A stretch of DNA of 64,000 bases from an uncultured Acidimicrobiales bacterium (lineage in GTDB: Bacteria > Actinomycetota > Acidimicrobiia > Acidimicrobiales > Aldehydirespiratoraceae), in NCBI GenBank assembly GCA_951812975.1, contig CATOTC010000001.1, positions 1,644,001-1,708,000 of the forward strand. Direction: 5' to 3'. A program made the translations under genes and the position numbers. The notes under the pieces are model-generated. The model was not told the origin of the DNA. It was given only the letters and a program-made list of their open reading frames with translations, and searched no databases. Shown here piece by piece: positions 29,862-39,267 of the stretch (position 1 is the stretch's first letter; every line of letters begins with the position of its first letter).

Positions 29862-29950
29862 CGGAGACGGTGGGATTCGAACCCACGAACGCCTTGCGAC
29901 GTTACTTCCTTAGCAGGGAAGCGCCTTCAACCTGGCTCGGCCACGTCTCC
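29862..29950 (-). tRNA. tRNA-Ser (anticodon GCT)
   Basis: GGAGACGTGGCCGAGCCAGGTTGAAGGCGCTTCCCTGCTAAGGAAGTAACGTCGCAAGGCGTTCGTGGGTTCGAATCCCACCGTCTCCG: 7-bp acceptor stem, long variable arm, GTTCGAATCC T-loop, CTGCTAA anticodon loop. Confidence 0.95.
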
Positions 29951-29998
29951 AGAGTTGTGAGGCTAGCGCACAGGAGCACGAGCCCACCGTCCTGATAA

Positions 29999-30017
29999 TG
30001 TTCCTGTAAGCGGAACA
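29999..30017. promoter_or_regulatory. Palindromic operator-like site, copy 1 (TGTTCCTGTAAGCGGAACA)
   Basis: 6-N7-6 inverted repeat 36 bp upstream of CDS 30054; shared with five other intergenic sites. Confidence 0.7.
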
Positions 30018-30053
30018 TCATTCCGCAAACAAGCGAGCCGGAAGGGGGCATTC

Positions 30054-30800
30054 GTGCCTGATGTCGTGGGGTACAGGGCCAAGATCGGGGTCATCGTGCC
30101 GTCGACCAACACCGTCGTCGAACACGACTTCGCCCGGGTCCGTCCGCCCGGGGTCACCTTCCACAGCGGACGGTTCCTTGTGGAAGCACCAGACCTCAGC
30201 AGCGACGAGGCATTCCTGCACTTCCTGGACCTCATCCGTGAGACCATCCCCACCGCGATCCGTGACATCATGACCTGCAAACCCGACCACATCCTCATGG
30301 GAATGTCGGCCGAGACATTCTGGGGAGGCAAGGAGGGCAACGCCGCATTCTCCGCCCGAGTCGCCTCGATCGCCGGCGAGATCGGCATCACCTCGGGCGC
30401 GGCGGCCTGCAACGCCGCTCTCGGCAAACTCGGAGTGTCACGCATCGCCTGCCTCACGCCGTACATACCAGCCGCCGACGAGCAGGTATATGGCTACTTC
30501 AGCGAATGCGGCCTCGACGTCAAACGAGTACACGGCCTGCGCTGCGAATCGGCGACCTCGATTGCCGACGTGACCCCCGAGACCCTCGTGGAGGTGCTCA
30601 AGAGCCTCGACGGCGACGACATCGACGCAATCGTGCAGTGCGGCACCAACCTGTCGATGGTCGAAGTAGCCGATCAAGCCGAACGCTGGCTCGGAAAGCC
30701 CGTGCTGGCCATCAACGCCATCTGCCTGTGGCATGCGCTGCGGACTCTCGGCATCAACGACCAGTTCGTGGGCCACGGCATGATGCTGCGCGAATACTGA
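30054..30800 (+). CDS. Maleate isomerase/arylmalonate decarboxylase (Asp/Glu racemase superfamily)-like protein
   Basis: KIGVIVPSTNTVVEHDFARVRPPGVTFH; second-site Cys in IVQCGTNLSM; start GTG. Confidence 0.82.
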   Translation: MPDVVGYRAKIGVIVPSTNTVVEHDFARVRPPGVTFHSGRFLVEAPDLSSDEAFLHFLDLIRETIPTAIRDIMTCKPDHILMGMSAETFWGGKEGNAAFSARVASIAGEIGITSGAAACNAALGKLGVSRIACLTPYIPAADEQVYGYFSECGLDVKRVHGLRCESATSIADVTPETLVEVLKSLDGDDIDAIVQCGTNLSMVEVADQAERWLGKPVLAINAICLWHALRTLGINDQFVGHGMMLREY

Positions 30801-30815
30801 CGCGAGTACTGGGTT

Positions 30816-32030
30816 GTGCCGGATCCGCACGTAGTAGTCGCCGGGGCGGGTCCTGTCGGCTGCGTTGCGGCTGCGGTGCTGGCAAAGCGGGGGATCAGGG
30901 TGACCCTGCTCGAAGCCGCACCCGAACTGCCCCGCGAACTGCGGGCGTCCACCTTCCACCCGGCCACCCTTGACCTTCTCGACCAGTACGGCGTGGTGGA
31001 CGAGATGATCAGCCGAGGTTTAGTGGCTCCCCGCTTCGCCTACCGGAACCGCCGCAAAGGCGTGGTGGCCGAGTTCGACCTCACCACGCTGGCCGACGTG
31101 AGTGCCCATCCGTTCCGTCTTCAGTGCGAGCAGTACAAGCTGTGTGAAATCATGCTCGACCGGTTCGCCTCGATGGCCGACATCACCGTCAGGTTCGATG
31201 CCGAAGTGGTGGGAGCAGCCGATCAGGGCGACGCCGCCACCGTGCGGTTGGCCTCGGGCGAGACGATCAGCGCCGATGCCGTGATCGGTGCCGACGGCGC
31301 GGCCAGCGCTGTGCGAAAGTCGCTGGGCCTGGCGTTCGACGGCATGACCTACGAGGATCGCTACCTGGTCGTGTCGACTCCGTTCGAGATGGCCGACCGC
31401 CTCGACGACCTGGCCTACGTCAACTACATCTCCGACCCGGAGGAATGGCTGGTGCTGCTGCGCACCGTGGACCTGTGGCGGGCGCTGTTCCCGGTCGGTG
31501 AGCACGAATCCGACGACGAGGCACTCAGCGACGAGAGCGCTCAGCGGCGGCTCAACGGCGTAGTCGCCCGCAGCGACCCCTACGAAATCGCCCACCGTAC
31601 GATCTACCGGGTCCACCAGCGAGTAGCCGACCGATTCCGGATCGGTCGGGTGGTCTTGATGGGAGACGCCGCCCATATCAACAACCCGCTAGGCGGAATG
31701 GGCATGAACGGTGGGATCCATGACGCGGTGCTGCTCGGCGGCTCACTGGCCGCCGTCCTGCACGGTGACATTGCTGAGGACCGGCTCGAGCATCATGCCG
31801 AACTGCGCCGGACCCTGGCGATCGACTACGTGAAACGCCACACGCACAACAACGCCGAGAGTTTGGCAGCAAACGACCCAGCGGCCCGACAAAGCGCCCT
31901 CGACGCCCTGGCCGCCACCGCAGCCGACCCCGAACGGAGCAGGAACTACATGCTCCAGACCAGCATGATCGGTGCGGTGAACTCGATGAGGACCGAGTTG
32001 GCCGAGGTCGGAGCACTGAATCCAGACTGA
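30816..32030 (+). CDS. FAD-dependent monooxygenase (UbiH/PHBH-type)
   Basis: VVVAGAGPVGCVAAAVLAKRGIRVTLLE; GADGAASAVRKSLG; VVLMGDAAHINNPLGGMGMNGGIHDAVLLG. Confidence 0.9.
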   Translation: MPDPHVVVAGAGPVGCVAAAVLAKRGIRVTLLEAAPELPRELRASTFHPATLDLLDQYGVVDEMISRGLVAPRFAYRNRRKGVVAEFDLTTLADVSAHPFRLQCEQYKLCEIMLDRFASMADITVRFDAEVVGAADQGDAATVRLASGETISADAVIGADGAASAVRKSLGLAFDGMTYEDRYLVVSTPFEMADRLDDLAYVNYISDPEEWLVLLRTVDLWRALFPVGEHESDDEALSDESAQRRLNGVVARSDPYEIAHRTIYRVHQRVADRFRIGRVVLMGDAAHINNPLGGMGMNGGIHDAVLLGGSLAAVLHGDIAEDRLEHHAELRRTLAIDYVKRHTHNNAESLAANDPAARQSALDALAATAADPERSRNYMLQTSMIGAVNSMRTELAEVGALNPD

Positions 32031-32065
32031 AATCGGAGATTCTGATGCACCGCTGCGCAATCGGC

Positions 32066-32084
32066 TGTTTCGTTGACCGGAACG
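32066..32084. promoter_or_regulatory. Palindromic operator-like site, copy 2 (TGTTTCGTTGACCGGAACG)
   Basis: Same 6-N7-6 layout followed by nnGTTTCG, upstream of CDS 32159. Confidence 0.55.
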
Positions 32085-32158
32085 ACGTTTCGCTATAGAG
32101 TCGCAGCAGGTTTGCGGCAAAGCGATCCGCGACAAAGGCGAATTCTCGGAGGGAACCC

Positions 32159-32893
32159 ATGATCCGCACCAAGTACCGCTTGATAGCAGCGTTTTCGATA
32201 ATGGCGCTAGCGAGTCTCATAGCGCTGCCCGCCGCATTCGCCGATCATGGTGAGGGTCACAACGGAGAGACCATGGAAGTCTCAAAGAGTGAGGGCATTG
32301 AGGACGGCGATGTCATCACCGTCACGCTCACAAGCTGGCTCCCGGGCAAGACCGCGACGGTAGTCACCTGCTACAACTATCCAGCGGTCGGCCCCGCTGA
32401 TTGTGAACTGAGCAACTACGGCCAGCACACCGTGACGATCGCGGATGACGGGACCGCAACGTACGACTATCCCGTATCGGTGATCCCCCTGCGTTGCGAC
32501 GTCGACAATCCATGCTTCATCGTGGCCGGCGACGGCTTCGGAGCAACCGCGAACTATGCAGCACAGCTGGTTACCTTCGCCGCAGTGGCCGAGCCGGAAC
32601 CAGAGCCGGAGCCGGAGCCGGAGCCGGTTGAAGAGGAAGCAGTCGAGCCGGAGCCGGAGCCTGAACCGGTTGAAGAGGAAGCAGTCGAGCCCGAACCGGA
32701 GCCGGAGCCCGAGCCTGAGCCCGAAGAAGAGATGGCCGAAGAAGAGACAGCCGCAGTCGCTGACGATGATGACGACGACGGTTCAGGGTTCAACTGGATT
32801 CCAATTGCGGTGATCATCCCTGTGATCATCGTCGTTGTCTTGATCCCCGCAGTACGCAGGCAACGGCAACACGGGGGCGGCAGCGCTGCCTGA
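32159..32893 (+). CDS. Secreted/membrane-anchored protein with neocarzinostatin-like domain, Glu-Pro repeats and C-terminal TM
   Basis: Signal peptide; VITVTLTSWLPGKTATVVTCYNYP...C...VDNPCFIVAGDGFGA; (EP)n stretch; C-terminal WIPIAVIIPVIIVVVLIPA. Confidence 0.6.
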   Translation: MIRTKYRLIAAFSIMALASLIALPAAFADHGEGHNGETMEVSKSEGIEDGDVITVTLTSWLPGKTATVVTCYNYPAVGPADCELSNYGQHTVTIADDGTATYDYPVSVIPLRCDVDNPCFIVAGDGFGATANYAAQLVTFAAVAEPEPEPEPEPEPVEEEAVEPEPEPEPVEEEAVEPEPEPEPEPEPEEEMAEEETAAVADDDDDDGSGFNWIPIAVIIPVIIVVVLIPAVRRQRQHGGGSAA

Positions 32894-32894
32894 T

Positions 32895-34208
32895 GTGATC
32901 GACCGCCGAGTCCTGGCCGCGACGATCGTCGTCTCATGCGCCGTCGCGGCCGCCTGCGGCAACGACGAAGAAGCCGAGCCGCGCCCCGAGCTGGGTGACT
33001 TCTGGCGTGTTCAGATCGGTAGTTCTGGGGCTGAAACCTCCTACGGCGTAGCTGCGACACCAGACGGCGAGGTAGTGATCACCGCCTCCACCGAAGGCAA
33101 CCTCGCCGGCGAGAACCAAGGCCAAAGAGACGTGTTCCTTGCCCGCTACTCCAATGACGGCGACCGACTGTGGACACTACAGACCGGTGGTGAATCCAAC
33201 GACTCACCCCTGGGCGTTTCGGTTGCGCCCGACGGCTCGATCTATGTCGGCGGATTCACCGACGGCGACTTTGCCGGCCCCAACCAGGGATCGGCCGATG
33301 TCTGGCTCGCCCGCTTCGACGGCGATGGCAACGAACTGTGGCGCAGACAGTTCGGCAGCGACCAATGGGACCGTGGCTTCGACGTCAGCGCCTTCGACGG
33401 GGGCGCCTACATCAGCGGGTACAGCGCAGGCACGCTCGACCCGGACACGTATCAAGGGGGATTCGACGGCTTTGCGGCCCGCTTCGACGCGGAGGGCAAC
33501 CAGCAATGGGTACGCCAGTTCGGCACCGATGCCACCGATTGGGGTCAAGGATCGGCGCTGGCACCCGACGGTGGCCTGTATGTCACCGGACACACCGAAG
33601 GTGACTTCGGCGGCCCCAACGCGGGGGACAAGGATCTGTTCGTACTGCGCCTCTCACCCGACGGCGAACAACAATGGGTCACCCAGCTTGGATCCGACGG
33701 TTCGGACTGGACCCAGGGAGTCGGGCTCGGACCCGACGGGTCAGTGCTTGTGGCCGGTTCGACCGAAGGCTCGTTCGGTACCGGCCTTGGTGGTGAACGT
33801 GACATGATCGTGGTGTCGCTCAATGCGGAGGGCGGAGAACAATGGCGCTGGCAGTCGGGGCTCCCCATCAGCGACATTGCGTTCGAAGTGCGTTTCGTCG
33901 ACAACCGGGTCCTCGCCACCGGCACCGTCGACAACATTGATTTGCCTGATGAAATCGAGGAGTTGGAGAACGCTGCTGACGCAACCGCGGCGACGACTGG
34001 ACGCGACCTGGCGTTGGTGTGGCTGACACGCCAAGGTAGCCCGATCGTCATCGCGTCGCAGGGGACAGAATCAGTGGAAGAGGGGACAGGCCTGGCAGTG
34101 GCTGCCGATGGATCGATCTACTGGAGCGGCTACACGACCGGGTCTTACGCTGGTCCGAGTGCCGGGGGGCCCGACCTGCTGCTCGGCGGTTTCGTAGGCG
34201 AAGGATGA
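32895..34208 (+). CDS. SBBP-type beta-propeller lipoprotein
   Basis: Lipobox VAAACGN; repeated D.FLARY..DG...W..Q.G....D...GV...DGS.YV.G.T.G. Confidence 0.8.
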   Translation: MIDRRVLAATIVVSCAVAAACGNDEEAEPRPELGDFWRVQIGSSGAETSYGVAATPDGEVVITASTEGNLAGENQGQRDVFLARYSNDGDRLWTLQTGGESNDSPLGVSVAPDGSIYVGGFTDGDFAGPNQGSADVWLARFDGDGNELWRRQFGSDQWDRGFDVSAFDGGAYISGYSAGTLDPDTYQGGFDGFAARFDAEGNQQWVRQFGTDATDWGQGSALAPDGGLYVTGHTEGDFGGPNAGDKDLFVLRLSPDGEQQWVTQLGSDGSDWTQGVGLGPDGSVLVAGSTEGSFGTGLGGERDMIVVSLNAEGGEQWRWQSGLPISDIAFEVRFVDNRVLATGTVDNIDLPDEIEELENAADATAATTGRDLALVWLTRQGSPIVIASQGTESVEEGTGLAVAADGSIYWSGYTTGSYAGPSAGGPDLLLGGFVGEG

Positions 34209-35512
34209 CCGTAGAGATGAGCGCCGATACGCAGGGCCGAACCAGAGGAGAATTGTTGGTCGAGGACATGACCGAGGCCGAGCGTGAGCGGGCGCGGCAG
34301 GTCGACTCGGTGCTGCCCGCTCTCGCCGAACGGGCAGTCGAAGCCGACCGGTCCGGTGAGTTCCCCATCGAACACGTCCGCACGATCTCCGATGCCGGCC
34401 TACTGGGGCTGACCGTCCCAGTCAGCTACGGGGGCCTCGGCGGCGGCCTGCGCGACCTTGCCGCAGCCACATTCGCCATGGCAACGGCCTGCGCCTCGAC
34501 CTCGCTGGCGTACTTCTTCCAATGCAGCGGATCATCGCGAGGACTGTTGCCGCTCAAGGCCGTCGAAGCCGGACTGTTCGCGGCCGACGAAGTCCCGGTC
34601 GTCACCGCCTTCGGGGAGAAGGTGCTGCGCCGCATGGGTGCAGAGGGCCGCTGGGTCGCCAACTTCGCCAGCGAGTCGGTGCGCACCAAAGACGCTGCCG
34701 TCACCATCGCCACCGAAGCCACACGCACGACAGGCGGCTGGTTGATCAACGGAGTCAAATCCTTCGGCTGCGCCACCGGGGTGGCCGACGACTACCTGGT
34801 GACAGCCAGACTCGACAGCGGCGACACCGCCGAGTTCCTGGCCGTGTTCCTGATCCCCCGAGACACCCCGGGAGTGAGTGAACGGGCCAAGTGGGACGCT
34901 GTGGGCATGCGCGCCACCGCCACCCACGGCATCGTTCTAGACAACGCCTTCGTACCCGACGAGAATGCGCTGACCGTGCCCGCGACGTTCGTCAAGATGA
35001 CCCAGGTGAGCCGAGGCAGTTTCGTCGGCAACCAGGTGGCCCTGTCGTCGGTCTACATAGGCGCAGCCCAGGCGGTGTACGACTATGCGATGCAATTCCT
35101 CAGGACCACCACCTACCACGGCACCGACGAACCGATCGGCGGGAGCGACATGCACCGCCAGCTGATCGGCAGAATGCGGGCCCACCTCGACACCGCCTAC
35201 CTGTGGGCCCGCCGCCAGATCCGCCTGGAGACCGCCGACCCCGAGATCATTCCCAAAGACGATGTGGTCGCCAACTGGAGGATCGCCAAAGGAGAGATCG
35301 CCGACAACTGCTTCGGTGTGGCCGTCTGCGCGCTCAAAGCCTGCGGTACCGGCAACACCGGGATGGACGGTCCGGTATCGAGGGGTCTGCGCGACCTGTC
35401 GATGGGGCTCGTGCAGGGGTTCCCGGCTGAGAGGGGCCGCCTCGAAGCGGCTTCGTACTACGTCCACGGCCAAGAAGGCGCCCAGTTCGGCACGACCGCT
35501 GGCAAGACATGA
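34205..35512 (+). CDS. Acyl-CoA dehydrogenase family protein
   Basis: GLLGLTVPVSYGGLGGGLRDLAAATFAMA; GWLINGVKSFGCATGVADDYLVTARL; C-terminal ACAD helices. Confidence 0.88.
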   Translation: MTVEMSADTQGRTRGELLVEDMTEAERERARQVDSVLPALAERAVEADRSGEFPIEHVRTISDAGLLGLTVPVSYGGLGGGLRDLAAATFAMATACASTSLAYFFQCSGSSRGLLPLKAVEAGLFAADEVPVVTAFGEKVLRRMGAEGRWVANFASESVRTKDAAVTIATEATRTTGGWLINGVKSFGCATGVADDYLVTARLDSGDTAEFLAVFLIPRDTPGVSERAKWDAVGMRATATHGIVLDNAFVPDENALTVPATFVKMTQVSRGSFVGNQVALSSVYIGAAQAVYDYAMQFLRTTTYHGTDEPIGGSDMHRQLIGRMRAHLDTAYLWARRQIRLETADPEIIPKDDVVANWRIAKGEIADNCFGVAVCALKACGTGNTGMDGPVSRGLRDLSMGLVQGFPAERGRLEAASYYVHGQEGAQFGTTAGKT

Positions 35513-35796
35513 ACCAGCTCCACAAACGCCCCTGGTTCTTCCCGTCGATGGGAGCGTTCCTGTACCTGACCGGGATGAACGACGAACTGCTGCATGTGCT
35601 CGGCGGCTGGTGGCTCGACTTCGGGCGCTGGGGGCAGACCGTGGTCGTGCTGGTGCTGCTCGCGCTCGCCGCGTACTTCACGTCCGAAGCGCTCAACCGC
35701 CGCCGCTCCGCCTACCGTGCCGCCGTCAGCGCCGCCGATGCCACACGCCCCGCATCGAACGATCACCTGATCACAGGTCTGAAGACCGAACAATGA
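35509..35796 (+). CDS. Small membrane protein, hypothetical
   Basis: 95 aa, one TM segment, ATGA overlap with the upstream gene. Confidence 0.55.
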   Translation: MNQLHKRPWFFPSMGAFLYLTGMNDELLHVLGGWWLDFGRWGQTVVVLVLLALAAYFTSEALNRRRSAYRAAVSAADATRPASNDHLITGLKTEQ

Positions 35797-35806
35797 AAGG
35801 TGCCCT

Positions 35807-37234
35807 ATGAGTTCCGCCGCCGCCCGTGCCGGCAGTCGCCTCAAGAACCCCGGAGTACTCGGGCTGCTACTGGTCGTAGCGATGCTCGCAGCCGCCTGTT
35901 CCGAGTCGGCCGACGAGGACCCGACCGATGCCGACACCGACGCCGCGCCCACCACCACAGCCGATGCACCCGGCGATGAACCCGACTCCGCTCCCACCAC
36001 CTCAGCAGAACCCACCGGCCCGGTGCCAGCAGGAGCAGACACCCCCGGAGTCAGCGACGACACCGTCACCATCTCGTTCATCATCACCGACACCTCTGCG
36101 GTAGCAGCAGCGTTCGGTTGGGAAACCCCCGATGAAGGCGACCGCGAAGCCCAACTGGCGGCGATGATCGACCACTTCAACGCCAACGGCGGCTTCGCCG
36201 GCCGACAGATCGAAGCCAAGGTCACCGTGTTCAACGCCATCACCGACGGCCCGGTCGCCGAAGAAGCACTCTGCAACGCCGTCACCCAGGACGACAAGGC
36301 CTTCGCCGTGGTGATGACCGGCCAGTTCCAGGAGAATGCCCGGCCCTGCTACCACAATGCTAAAACGCTGATGCTCGACGCCACCCTCTACCCGGTCGAC
36401 AACGCAGGGTTCGAAGAGCTGGCGCCGTACTACTGGTCGCCGATACTTCCCTCCTACGACGACCTGGTCGGCGGACTCGCCGCGGGACTCATCGAAGACG
36501 GCTGGTTCGAAGGCGCCACGCTCGGTGTCATCGCCATCGAGTCCGAACTGTCCGAACGTGTTTATGAACAGCAGTTCGTCCCGAGGCTCGAAGCAGCCGG
36601 AGTGGAAGTTGCCTCGTACAACACTATCGACCCGACCGACGGAACGTCGTTCAACAACGACCAACTCCAAGCCATCATCAACTTCAAGGAAGCAGGAGTG
36701 GACAAGGTCGTGGCCATAGGCGGCTCCAGGCTGGTCTCCTGGTTCATCGACACCAGCGTCACCCAGAACTTCTCGCCTGCATATGCCGTGACCAGTTACG
36801 ACAATCCCGAGTTCAACATCTTCAACTATCCCGAGATGATGGCCGGAGCAAGCGGAATCAGCGTGATGCCCGGTTATGACGTCGGCGACCAACAGCACCC
36901 GTTCCCGGCCTCGGGCGCCGAGCAGGAATGCCTCGACATCTTCATCGAAGCCGGGCTGACATTCGAGGAACGCAACAATGTCCGAACCGGGCTCATGTTC
37001 TGCGACATGCTGCGTCTGCTCCAGGCAGCCTCACCGCACCTGACCGAGGTCAGCGCGCAGGGAGTGACCGAAGCGATCTGGCAACTCGGCGACAGCTTCG
37101 AACCGGCATCGGTCTATGGGGTGGAGTACAGCCGAGGAAGCTACGCCGGAGGCGACGCCTACCGGAGTTTCCGATTCGACCCCGAATGCGAGTGCATGGC
37201 CCTAGTCGGCGACCCGGCGGACTTCGACGGCTGA
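35807..37234 (+). CDS. Branched-chain amino-acid-type ABC transporter substrate-binding lipoprotein
   Basis: Lipobox LAAACSES; VTISFIITDTSAVAAAFG..., NANGGFAGRQIEAKV, periplasmic-binding layout; adjacent to Liv-type permease/ATPase genes. Confidence 0.82.
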   Translation: MSSAAARAGSRLKNPGVLGLLLVVAMLAAACSESADEDPTDADTDAAPTTTADAPGDEPDSAPTTSAEPTGPVPAGADTPGVSDDTVTISFIITDTSAVAAAFGWETPDEGDREAQLAAMIDHFNANGGFAGRQIEAKVTVFNAITDGPVAEEALCNAVTQDDKAFAVVMTGQFQENARPCYHNAKTLMLDATLYPVDNAGFEELAPYYWSPILPSYDDLVGGLAAGLIEDGWFEGATLGVIAIESELSERVYEQQFVPRLEAAGVEVASYNTIDPTDGTSFNNDQLQAIINFKEAGVDKVVAIGGSRLVSWFIDTSVTQNFSPAYAVTSYDNPEFNIFNYPEMMAGASGISVMPGYDVGDQQHPFPASGAEQECLDIFIEAGLTFEERNNVRTGLMFCDMLRLLQAASPHLTEVSAQGVTEAIWQLGDSFEPASVYGVEYSRGSYAGGDAYRSFRFDPECECMALVGDPADFDG

Positions 37235-37253
37235 ACGGCCGGCGGGTAGACCG

Positions 37254-39263
37254 ATGGACCCCCAGCGTGAGGAGGGACTGCCCGGCAACCCTCGCCTCCT
37301 GACAGCGGTATCGGTGCAGGCGGCGGGTCTGGCGTCACCGTTGCCGGTCCTGTTGTTCCGCCGCACCGAGATAGCCGACCACTTCAGTCTGCTGGGGGCG
37401 ATCGTCGGCGAGGGCGCTCTGCTGGGCGCGGTCACTGTGCTGGCAGCTCTGGTTGTACCCCGGCTGCGTGACAAGCTCCCGGCCGGGGCGCTGCTGGTGC
37501 TCGGAGGGTTGATCGCTGCGCTGGGTCTGGCTCTGATGGCCTCCACAACACAGTTTGGAACCTTCGTGGCCGGTGGTGTGCTGTTGGCTGTGGGATCGGC
37601 GCCGGGGCTGGTCGTCCACCGGATCCTGGTGGCGACCGACGAACGCTTCGCAGACCGGTTCCGCACGCTCTCGTGGTATTGGGCTGCGGTCGCCTCGGGC
37701 GTTTCGCTGCCGCTGGTGCTGCGGGTGTTCGGTCCCGTCGATTTCGACACGCTGCTGTGGGTGAGCGCAGCGCTGGTGCTGGTCGGCACGTTGCTGGTCA
37801 GCCGACACGGGCTGGTCCACGACGAAGACCTTGAAGTGGAAGACACCGTGGCCCGTACCGATGTGCCGTGGGCCCGCCGCGCCCACGGAGCGGCCTTCGC
37901 GGGTGGTGCAGTGGTTGTGGGCGGAGCCGACGCGGCACAGTCGCTGCTGTTGGGTCAGTGGCAGCGCAGCGGCACCCAGACTGCGGCGGTGTTAGCAGCC
38001 GGGGCCTTGGCAGCGGCGCTCATCGGCGGGTTCGGACCCTGGTACCACCGTCTGCACCGACTGCTCGGCGGTCGCCGGGCCGACGCTGTGGGAACCAACC
38101 TGCTGGTCGGGGGGCTGCTGGTCACGCTGGGCGGCCTGTCGTTCACCTACATCGGGCTGGTGGTGTGCTGGCTCGTGGCCGGTGGAGCACTCGGCTTGGC
38201 GGCCGCGGGACTGGACGCCTCGGCGTTCACTCCGCTCGCCCCCGCACTGCGCCGCAGAGTGGCTGCGCGGCAGGTTCTCTGGGCCGGTGTCGGCGCACTG
38301 TTCGTGTCGCTGGTCAACGCAGTGATCATCGGCGGCTGGTCCGACCAGTGGAAGATCGCCTGGGTCGGGCTGCTGTTCGTGGCGGTGGGCTGGGGTGTGC
38401 GCCGTTTCGCGCCCTCCGCTCGTGACGCGGCGACCGCCGTGGCCCAGGCCCAGGCCACAACCGTGCCCCGCCGGGTCTACGCGCGGCAGAGTGCCGAAGG
38501 CGGGCCTGAGGCACCTCCGCTGCTCTCGGTCGAACAGGTGTCGGTGGCCTATGAAACCGTGCAGGTCCTGTTCGACGTGGACCTTCGGGTCGACGAGGGA
38601 GCGGTCGTTGCGCTGCTCGGCACCAACGGCGCGGGCAAGACCACGCTGCTGCGAGCGGTCTCCGGGCTTGAACCGACCATCGGCGGGCGGATCGTCTACG
38701 CCGGGCTCGACATCACCAAGACCCGCCCCACCTGGCGCGTTGGAATGGGGCTGCACCAGATCGTCGGGGGAGAGACGGCGGTAGGCCCGCTGACAGTGTC
38801 CGAGAATCTGCGTCTGTTCGGCCATGCGGCCCCCGAACCGACCCGCAGCGAAGCCTTTGCCGAGGCCATTGCCGAGGTCTACGAGCTGTTCCCCCGTCTG
38901 GCCGAACGGTCCGGCCAGCGCGCAGACACTCTGTCGGGCGGTGAGAAACAGATGCTCTCACTGGCGAAGTCCATCATCGTGCCTCCCCGGCTGCTGATGA
39001 TCGACGAGTTCTCTCTGGGCCTGGCGCCCACGGTGATCGCCGATCTGCTGCCGGTTGTCCGCCGAATCGCCGACCGGGGCTCGGCTGTGCTGCTGGTCGA
39101 GCAGTCGGTCAACATCGCGCTCGCCGTCGCCGACCACGCCTATGTGATGGAGAAGGGGGAGATCGGCCACTCGGGCACGACCGAGGAGTTCCGGGCCAAG
39201 CCCAACCTCCTGCAGGCCGCCTACCTCGAGGGGCTCGCCGGCGCCCTGGACGCGGACCGGTAG
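37254..39263 (+). CDS. MFS-like transporter domain fused to LivF-type ABC ATPase
   Basis: N-terminal ~400 aa multi-TM; C-terminal LLGTNGAGKTTLLRAVSGLEPTIGG, LSGGEKQMLSLAKSII, LLMIDEFSLGLAP. Confidence 0.85.
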   Translation: MDPQREEGLPGNPRLLTAVSVQAAGLASPLPVLLFRRTEIADHFSLLGAIVGEGALLGAVTVLAALVVPRLRDKLPAGALLVLGGLIAALGLALMASTTQFGTFVAGGVLLAVGSAPGLVVHRILVATDERFADRFRTLSWYWAAVASGVSLPLVLRVFGPVDFDTLLWVSAALVLVGTLLVSRHGLVHDEDLEVEDTVARTDVPWARRAHGAAFAGGAVVVGGADAAQSLLLGQWQRSGTQTAAVLAAGALAAALIGGFGPWYHRLHRLLGGRRADAVGTNLLVGGLLVTLGGLSFTYIGLVVCWLVAGGALGLAAAGLDASAFTPLAPALRRRVAARQVLWAGVGALFVSLVNAVIIGGWSDQWKIAWVGLLFVAVGWGVRRFAPSARDAATAVAQAQATTVPRRVYARQSAEGGPEAPPLLSVEQVSVAYETVQVLFDVDLRVDEGAVVALLGTNGAGKTTLLRAVSGLEPTIGGRIVYAGLDITKTRPTWRVGMGLHQIVGGETAVGPLTVSENLRLFGHAAPEPTRSEAFAEAIAEVYELFPRLAERSGQRADTLSGGEKQMLSLAKSIIVPPRLLMIDEFSLGLAPTVIADLLPVVRRIADRGSAVLLVEQSVNIALAVADHAYVMEKGEIGHSGTTEEFRAKPNLLQAAYLEGLAGALDADR

Positions 39264-39267
39264 AACC

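Noticed and set aside
28558-29873. tRNA-integrated genomic island with attL/attR
   Set aside because: The direct repeats are 15 bp and abut IS481-type terminal inverted repeats with a DDE transposase inside; an IS target-site duplication explains them better than site-specific integration.
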